NCBI GenBank assembly: GCA_958427355.1 | Contig: CAUACA010000010.1 | Coordinates: 1-64,000, forward strand | Source: an uncultured Collinsella sp. | Lineage (GTDB): Bacteria; Actinomycetota; Coriobacteriia; Coriobacteriales; Coriobacteriaceae | Reading direction: 5' to 3' | Length of the DNA stretch: 64,000 nucleotides | Part shown: piece by piece, positions 58,811-64,000 of the stretch | How the letters are laid out: each line of letters starts with the position of its first letter | How positions within the stretch are numbered: position 1 is the stretch's first letter | The notes under the pieces: model-generated | The model's input: only the letters and a program-made list of their open reading frames with translations | Database searches by the model: none | Told to the model about the DNA's origin: nothing | Made by a program: the position numbers and the translations under genes

Positions 58811-58870
58811 TAGGGGCACGTACTTCAGACACAGTTCTCAAACATGTTCTGGGGCTGATATTAATTTAGT

Positions 58871-58925
58871 GGCTCGGCTTTGCCGAGCCCTTATATGGGG
58901 AGGCCGGAGCTAAAGCTCCGGCCTC
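58871..58925. repeat. Two small hairpins
   Basis: GGCTCGGC/GCCGAGCC (58871-58889) and GAGGCCGGAGC/GCTCCGGCCTC (58900-58925). They stand between nested palindromes A and B. Neither is followed by a T-tract. Confidence 0.75.
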
Positions 58926-58990
58926 ACTAACTTTCCTATTAGATTAAGTGAGCGATCGAGGAATCGCACTCCCCCTGCCGAGTTACCGCA

Positions 58991-59117
58991 GGGCCCGCCC
59001 TGAAGTTACTTTTCAGAACACTCCGCAGGACGCAAGAAACCCCCGCCGCACGAAGTGCGCAGCGGGGGTTTCTTGCATGTCCGAGGACGTTCTGAAAAGT
59101 AACTTCAGGGCGGGCCC
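58991..59117. repeat. Nested palindrome B, probable opp terminator
   Basis: Perfect 29-base outer arms (58991-59019, 59089-59117) enclose perfect 13-base inner arms AAGAAACCCCCGC / GCGGGGGTTTCTT (59034-59046, 59062-59074). It starts 16 bases past the oppF stop and could halt RNA polymerase. Confidence 0.92.
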
Positions 59118-59133
59118 GGACGATAACAACCGA

Positions 59134-60162
59134 CTACAGGTCGATGTGCGATTCCTTGATCGGGAACGGCTCCGCGAAGTGGCAGGCGCAGCAGTGACCC
59201 GGTGCGACTTCCTTAAACTCGGGAAGCTTCTCAGAGCAGATACTCTGCGCGATCGGGCAGCGCGTGTGGAAACGGCATCCGGTCGGCGGATCCAGCGGTG
59301 ACGGCGGATCGCCGGCGAGGATGATGCGCTTGCGGGTCTTCTGGATATCAGGATCGGGAACCGGCACGGCAGACAGCAGCGACTGCGTGTACGGATGGTG
59401 AGGCTCGCTGTAGAGCGTCTTCCAGTCCGAAACCTCAACCATCTTACCCAGATACATAACGGCAACGCGATCGGAAATGTGCTGCACGACGGACAGGTCG
59501 TGAGCGATAAACAGATACGCGGTACCGAACTTGTCTTGGAGTTCCTTGAGCAGGTTCAGAACCTGGGCCTGAATGGACACATCCAAAGCGGAAACCGGCT
59601 CGTCGCAGATGATCAGCTTGGGCTTCAAAGCGAAAGCGCGGGCGATGCCGACACGCTGACGCTGACCGCCGGAGAACTCATGAGGATAACGGTTGATGTG
59701 CTCGGGGTTCAGTCCGACAACGTCGAGAAGCTCGCGGACGCGCTCAATGCGCTCCTCCTTGGTGCCCACGCCGTGAATGGTCATGGGCTCGGAGACGATC
59801 TCACCGATGGTCATACGAGGGTTGAGCGAAGCATAAGGATCTTGGAAGATAAACTGCATCTCGCGACGCATGTCCTTGATCTCATGCTTGCTCATCTCGG
59901 CAACATCTTTACCCTGGAAGAACACCTTACCGGCGGTCGGCTTGGTCAGGCGCATGATAGTACGGCCCGTGGTGGACTTACCGCAACCAGACTCGCCAAC
60001 CAGACCGAAGGTCTCGCCAGGATAAATCTCAAAAGAGATGTCATTTACAGCAGAGACGACACGCTTGGAGAAGCGCTTGGCGAACATGCCGGACTCAGCG
60101 GGGAACTCCTTAGAGAGGTGCTCGACCTTCAGCAGCGGAGTACGCTCGTTGGTATCTGCCAT
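59134..60162 (-). CDS. oppF: Oligopeptide ABC transporter ATPase OppF
   Basis: A 342-residue ATPase. VGESGCGKSTTGRTIM is Walker A, FSGGQRQRVGIARAFAL the signature, LIICDEPVSALDVS Walker B. The C-terminal cysteine motif CRFHTRCPIAQSIC of OppD/F proteins follows. Its ATG overlaps the oppD stop in TAATG and has GGGAGG upstream. It powers peptide uptake with OppD. It is last in the operon, before a large palindrome. Confidence 0.95.
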   Translation of the reverse strand: MADTNERTPLLKVEHLSKEFPAESGMFAKRFSKRVVSAVNDISFEIYPGETFGLVGESGCGKSTTGRTIMRLTKPTAGKVFFQGKDVAEMSKHEIKDMRREMQFIFQDPYASLNPRMTIGEIVSEPMTIHGVGTKEERIERVRELLDVVGLNPEHINRYPHEFSGGQRQRVGIARAFALKPKLIICDEPVSALDVSIQAQVLNLLKELQDKFGTAYLFIAHDLSVVQHISDRVAVMYLGKMVEVSDWKTLYSEPHHPYTQSLLSAVPVPDPDIQKTRKRIILAGDPPSPLDPPTGCRFHTRCPIAQSICSEKLPEFKEVAPGHCCACHFAEPFPIKESHIDL

Positions 60163-61253
60163 TACGCCTCGCCTCCCTTCTTGGAATCCTTGCGCGTACG
60201 GGACGTCACAGGAGCGTTCTTGAGGAACTCGGGGTCGCCAGCGTAGTGGCACGCAGAATAGTGACCAGACTCGGTAACAAAACGCTCGGGGCGCTGCTTG
60301 CGGCACTTATCCGTCGCATAGGGGCAGCGAGGAGAGAACACGCAGCCCTCGGGCAGGTTCATGAGCGAAGGCGGGTTGCCATGAATCGGCGTAAGCGGCT
60401 TCTTCTCATCGATGGCCTGCTCCGGGATGGAGCGGATAAGGCCCCAGGTGTAGGGGTGGCGGCTCTCGTAGAAGATTTCCTCAGCAGTACCGAACTCGAC
60501 GGGACGGCCGGCGTACATAACCATGATCTTGTCGGCCATATCAGCGACAACGCCCAGGTCATGGGTGATCATGATGATGGCGTTGCCGTTCTTCTCCTGC
60601 ATTTCCTGCATAAGCTCAATAATCTGAGCCTGAATGGTAACGTCCAGGGCAGTCGTGGGCTCGTCGGCAATCAAAATATCGGGATCGCAGGCAAGAGCCA
60701 TGGCAATCATGACGCGCTGACGCATACCGCCAGAGAACTGGTGCGGATACTCATTGACGCGCTTCTCGGGCTCGGGAATACCAACGAGGTCCAAAAGCTC
60801 AGTGGCACGCTTGAGCGCCTCCTGCTTGGAGTAGCCGCGGTGCAGACGAAGACCCTCGCCCACCTGCTTGCCGATCTTATAGACCGGGTTCAAGGAGGTC
60901 ATAGGATCCTGGAAGATCATCGCGATGTCGTTACCGCGAATGTGCTGCATCTCTTCCTCGGTCATCTCGAGGATAGAACGACCGCGATAGCGAACGTCGC
61001 CGCCCTCGATCTTTCCCGGAGGCATCGAGATAAGACCCATGATGGTCATGGCGGTCACGGACTTACCGGAGCCGGACTCACCGACGACGCCCAGGGTCTC
61101 GCCGCGATCGAGCGTGTAGGAGACACCGTCGACAGCGCGAACAACGCCATCCTCGGTGTGGAAATACATCTTAAGGTCATCGACCTCGAGCAGATGCTGG
61201 CCCTCGGGAACCGGCTGGTCCTTCAGGTCCACATAGTTCTTGTTCTTCTTCAT
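60162..61253 (-). CDS. oppD: Oligopeptide ABC transporter ATPase OppD
   Basis: A 363-residue ATPase. VGESGSGKSVTAMTIMGL is Walker A, FSGGMRQRVMIAMALAC the signature, LIADEPTTALDVTIQAQ Walker B, and CVFSPRCPYATDKC the C-terminal cysteine cluster that may bind an iron-sulfur centre. It begins two bases after the oppC stop and overlaps oppF, so the set is translationally coupled. Confidence 0.95.
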   Translation of the reverse strand: MKKNKNYVDLKDQPVPEGQHLLEVDDLKMYFHTEDGVVRAVDGVSYTLDRGETLGVVGESGSGKSVTAMTIMGLISMPPGKIEGGDVRYRGRSILEMTEEEMQHIRGNDIAMIFQDPMTSLNPVYKIGKQVGEGLRLHRGYSKQEALKRATELLDLVGIPEPEKRVNEYPHQFSGGMRQRVMIAMALACDPDILIADEPTTALDVTIQAQIIELMQEMQEKNGNAIIMITHDLGVVADMADKIMVMYAGRPVEFGTAEEIFYESRHPYTWGLIRSIPEQAIDEKKPLTPIHGNPPSLMNLPEGCVFSPRCPYATDKCRKQRPERFVTESGHYSACHYAGDPEFLKNAPVTSRTRKDSKKGGEA

Positions 61254-61255
61254 CC

Positions 61256-62191
61256 TTATGCGTCCTTCATCTTGACGTCGAGGGCGTCGCGCAGACCGTC
61301 ACCCAGCAGGGTGAAGGCGAGCACCGTCGAAAGAATTGCCAGACCGGGCATGATCATCATCCAGGGAGCAGTCAGAAGATACTGCTGACCGTCCTGAATC
61401 ATGGAGCCCCACGAAGGCGTAGGCGGAATAACGCCCATGCCGAGGAAGGACAGAGCGGACTCGGTCAGAATGGCGCCACCAATGTTCATGGTCGCGTAGA
61501 CCACGATGGAGGCGACGGAGTTCGGGAAGATGTGACGCACGACGATACGAGCATCAGATGCACCCATCGCGCGCGCAGCGTCAACATAATCGTTTTCCTT
61601 GACCGTCAAGATTGCAGAGCGGAAGACGCGCGCAATCGAAGGCCAGCCGAGAATGCCGATGGCAAAAAAGACGTTCTGAAGACCACGGCCGATAACGGCG
61701 ATCATGGCGACAACGAAAAGCACGTACGGGAACGCCAGGAAAATATCCGCACAGCGCATGATGATCGTATCCCAGATGCCGCCGTAGAAACCGGCCAGAG
61801 CACCCATGACCAGACCAATCACCGTGGAGATCGCAGTGGCCATAATACCGACGGAAAGCGAAACACGTGCACCGTAGATAACGCGGACGAGAATGTCACG
61901 ACCAAGGGCGTCGGTGCCAAACGGGTGCTCTGCACACGGAGCCATCAACGACGTCTCGGCCATGGTGGTCGAGTCGGAAGCCGTTGGCGAACCGAGCCAG
62001 GGCTTAGCCCACAAATCTGCGGTCAGGGCAACCACAACGACGATGATGATCCAGCAGACACCGATAACGGCGAGCTTGTTCTTACGAAGACGCTTAAAAG
62101 CGTCGCCCCACAGCGTGCGGGACTTGGCGGGAGCAGATGCGGCCTTGGTGGCGGTAGCCTGCTCCTGAGACTGAGAATCAGTTTCCTGCAT
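61256..62191 (-). CDS. oppC: Oligopeptide ABC permease OppC
   Basis: A 311-residue permease with six membrane helices and an N-terminal Ala/Gln-rich cytosolic tail. NKLAVIGVCWIIIVVVVAL is helix 1. The ATPase-contact loop is EEN-like (DYVDAARAMGASDARIVVRHIFPN). HPFGTDALGRDILVRVIYGAR is a family signature. GGGAGG lies upstream of the ATG. Confidence 0.95.
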   Translation of the reverse strand: MQETDSQSQEQATATKAASAPAKSRTLWGDAFKRLRKNKLAVIGVCWIIIVVVVALTADLWAKPWLGSPTASDSTTMAETSLMAPCAEHPFGTDALGRDILVRVIYGARVSLSVGIMATAISTVIGLVMGALAGFYGGIWDTIIMRCADIFLAFPYVLFVVAMIAVIGRGLQNVFFAIGILGWPSIARVFRSAILTVKENDYVDAARAMGASDARIVVRHIFPNSVASIVVYATMNIGGAILTESALSFLGMGVIPPTPSWGSMIQDGQQYLLTAPWMMIMPGLAILSTVLAFTLLGDGLRDALDVKMKDA

Positions 62192-62205
62192 GAGACGTAC
62201 CTCCC

Positions 62206-63243
62206 TTAGGCCTTATCCGACGGACCGCCAAGGCGGATGCGCGGGTCGAGGAATGCATAGCTAATGTCGACGAGCAGATTGATCACCATTACGACGATGA
62301 CGATGAGCGTAACGCCGCCCATAACGATGGGCCAGTCACGCATGCTAATGGCGCGATAGACCTCCCAACCGATACCGGGCCAGTTAAAGACCGTCTCGGT
62401 CAGGATGGCGCCCGAAAGCATGCCGCCAAAGTCGACACCAATATAGGTAACGACGGGGATGAGTGCATTCTTAAGCGCATGCTTGACGATGATCGCACGA
62501 TTGGAGAGACCCTTGGCCTTTGCCGTACGGATGTAATCCTGGTTCATGACGTCAAGCAGCTGCGAGCGCATAATGCGGGCAGCATAAGCGGTCGAAACCG
62601 AAGCCAGCGTAATGGTCGGAAGCACATAGTGCATCCAATCCTGATACTGAGAGCTGGCACCGCCGGCACCCGAGATCGGCATGGAGAATGCACCGCCTGT
62701 TGCGTCCTTGAGGATGACGCCAAAGAACAGCTGCAGCAACATACCGAGCCAGAAGGCCGGGACGGCAACGAGGATCGACGTGGTGAGCGTTACCAAAATA
62801 TCCCAGAAGGAATAACGCTTTACCGCCGAAATGATACCCGCACCGATACCCATGATTGCCTCGAGCACGATGGCGCACGCGGCAAGTTTGACCGTATACG
62901 GATACTTCTGGGCAAAGATTTCCGTAACCGGCAGCTTGCGCTGATACGAATTGCCCAGATCGCCATGAAGCAGGCCGTTCATGTAATACAAGTAACGGTC
63001 CACGAGCGACGTTTGAACGGGGTCGCCGTTCTCGTCAAGGATCGCGTTGCCGTCCTCGTCCGACTGGACCAGGTGATAGCGGACGCGAAGCTGAAGCTCC
63101 ACCTCGGGGGACAGAGCCTTGTCTCCACCGATCAGCTTGATCGGATCTCCCGGCACGATATTCTGGAGGGCGAACAGAATCAGCGTGACGCCCAAAAACA
63201 CCGGGATGAACTGAAGCACACGTTTAACGATGTACTTACCCAT
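62206..63243 (-). CDS. oppB: Oligopeptide ABC permease OppB
   Basis: A 345-residue permease: KRVLQFIPVFLGVTLILFAL is helix 1, PGDPIKLIGG the family motif, and DYIRTAKAKGLSNRAIIVKH the ATPase-contact loop. A longer loop after helix 1 (about 60 residues) is usual in OppB. GGGGAG precedes the ATG. It is the first membrane gene after oppA. Confidence 0.95.
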   Translation of the reverse strand: MGKYIVKRVLQFIPVFLGVTLILFALQNIVPGDPIKLIGGDKALSPEVELQLRVRYHLVQSDEDGNAILDENGDPVQTSLVDRYLYYMNGLLHGDLGNSYQRKLPVTEIFAQKYPYTVKLAACAIVLEAIMGIGAGIISAVKRYSFWDILVTLTTSILVAVPAFWLGMLLQLFFGVILKDATGGAFSMPISGAGGASSQYQDWMHYVLPTITLASVSTAYAARIMRSQLLDVMNQDYIRTAKAKGLSNRAIIVKHALKNALIPVVTYIGVDFGGMLSGAILTETVFNWPGIGWEVYRAISMRDWPIVMGGVTLIVIVVMVINLLVDISYAFLDPRIRLGGPSDKA

Positions 63244-63274
63244 ACCACTCCCCTATCTAGGGATTAACCTAAAT

Positions 63275-63302
63275 GGGATGCCGATCGCCAGACCGGCATC
63301 CC
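63275..63302. terminator. Hairpin between oppA and oppB
   Basis: GGGATGCCG / CGGCATCCC, a perfect 9-bp stem. In opp operons such a structure after oppA lowers downstream expression or protects oppA mRNA. No long T-run follows. Confidence 0.75.
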
Positions 63303-63399
63303 AAAATTACCATCAGCCAGTTTACCCCAGGTTAGGGAGAACTGTATGTTTCCCATGAGGTCTACGTAAATACTTGACCCTCACGGAAGCTGCAAACTC

Positions 63400-64000
63400 T
63401 TAGGCGAGCTCAGCGGTACCCAGATCGGCGTGCTTCTGCGGATCGACATAGAGGTGCTTGATGCGATCGGAGCCGGCGATGGTGTGCGTGTAGAACATCA
63501 CCGGGATGACCGGGCAGTCGGCAGCGACCATTGCGTCGGCCTCCTGCATCTTAGCGACGCGCTCCTTGTCGTCAACCGTAGTGCGAGCCTCGTCGACCTT
63601 GGCGTCGAACTCGGGGTTGTTGTAACCAGAACGGTTGTCGCCACCGAGGGAGTCGGAGTGGAACAGCGGATACAGGAAGTTGTCCATGATCGGGTAGTCA
63701 GCAATCCAACCCAGACGACCGAACTGATAGTTAAAGTTCTGATACTGCTCGAGCAGGGCAGACCACTCGGGGGTATCGGAGACAGCGGTAACGCCAACCT
63801 TGGCGAGGTCGCCGATGATGGACTCCATGATCTCCTTGTGGCCGCCGTCCTGGTTGTAAGACAGAGTCACGTTAATGCCACGGTCACCGTTGGCACCGGC
63901 AGGAGCGACCTTGTCGAGGTACTCGTTAGCCTTGTCGACGTCGTAGGCGCAGAACTCCCATGCGCCCTCCTTGTAGCCATCGATGCCCGGAGGAACAATG
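63400..64000 (-). CDS. oppA: Oligopeptide-binding protein OppA (partial, C-terminal part)
   Basis: About 200 residues of an SBP family 5 protein; the frame stays open to the right edge. Visible are DVDKANEYLDKVAPAG, VTLSYNQDGGHKEIMESI, LGWIADYPIMDNFLYPLFHS, GYNNPEFDAKVDEART and VIPVMFYTHTIAGSDRI. The lipobox end is outside the window. It captures peptides outside the cell for OppBCDF. Confidence 0.92.
   Translation of the reverse strand, partial: IVPPGIDGYKEGAWEFCAYDVDKANEYLDKVAPAGANGDRGINVTLSYNQDGGHKEIMESIIGDLAKVGVTAVSDTPEWSALLEQYQNFNYQFGRLGWIADYPIMDNFLYPLFHSDSLGGDNRSGYNNPEFDAKVDEARTTVDDKERVAKMQEADAMVAADCPVIPVMFYTHTIAGSDRIKHLYVDPQKHADLGTAELA

Overview
The window looks like a chromosomal segment of a gut Coriobacteriia bacterium, most likely Collinsella. 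The grounds are moderately high G+C, an anaerobe's gene set (NrdD/NrdG, flavodoxin with a DUF3793 partner, ferredoxin-type aldo-keto reductase), amino-acid and peptide importers, and a Gram-positive lipoprotein. Genus is inferred from gene content; no database comparison was possible. Most genes are tightly packed with clear Shine-Dalgarno sites. Many intergenic gaps hold hairpins or long palindromes.

1-5 kb: ettA, an SdpR/SdpI-type repressor-membrane protein operon, an unannotated 28-residue membrane peptide with a structured leader, tcdA and a TatD nuclease. 5-15.6 kb: one long minus-strand catabolic cluster. It has a GntR/UTRA regulator, a YfcC-type transporter, two amidohydrolases with altered metal-binding motifs, FrlC-like epimerase, FrlB-like deglycase, two PfkB/FrlD-like kinases, a YjbQ protein, and a wrecked BtpA::FGGY-kinase remnant beside a palindrome and an IS3-type end. 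It reads as an Amadori-compound (fructosamine) pathway with non-standard first steps. 15.7-18.2 kb: two HAD phosphatases and deoC.

18.4-21.97 kb: a probable mobile-element remnant flanked by a perfect 32-bp direct repeat of the pgi 3' end. It carries a gene of unknown function, a ClpP-like protease and a soluble VirD4/TraG-like ATPase, but no integrase. 21.9-28.3 kb: pgi, a degenerate iron-ADH-like gene, an SOS-type Y-polymerase/YolD pair with LexA-like boxes, a membrane-anchored copper-type HMA protein with a CsoR-like operator, and DUF3793/flavodoxin. 28.4-31.5 kb: an amino-acid ABC importer whose permease is fused to a secreted domain. 31.6-37.6 kb: nfo, two oxidoreductases separated by a repeated covarying hairpin, a 2-dehydropantoate reductase-like gene and small or secreted proteins.

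37.8-43.1 kb: metY with a cysteine-containing leader peptide, a divergent LysR regulator, rnhA, a Gfo/Idh/MocA oxidoreductase, acylphosphatase and a Fur/PerR protein. 43.1-52.3 kb: a HAD phosphatase, an adjacent UreE-SlyD pair, a dipeptidase, a YgjP-type protease, a folate operon (folE-HD-folB) behind nrdG, and nrdD with paired NrdR boxes. 52.6-58.6 kb: six tRNA genes in three units, all with the same A/T palindrome before the -35 box, plus a GH13 glucosidase and a SpoIIE phosphatase with a fused STAS-kinase partner. 58.7-59.1 kb: an array of nested palindromes. 59.1-64 kb: an oppABCDF peptide transporter, running off the right edge.
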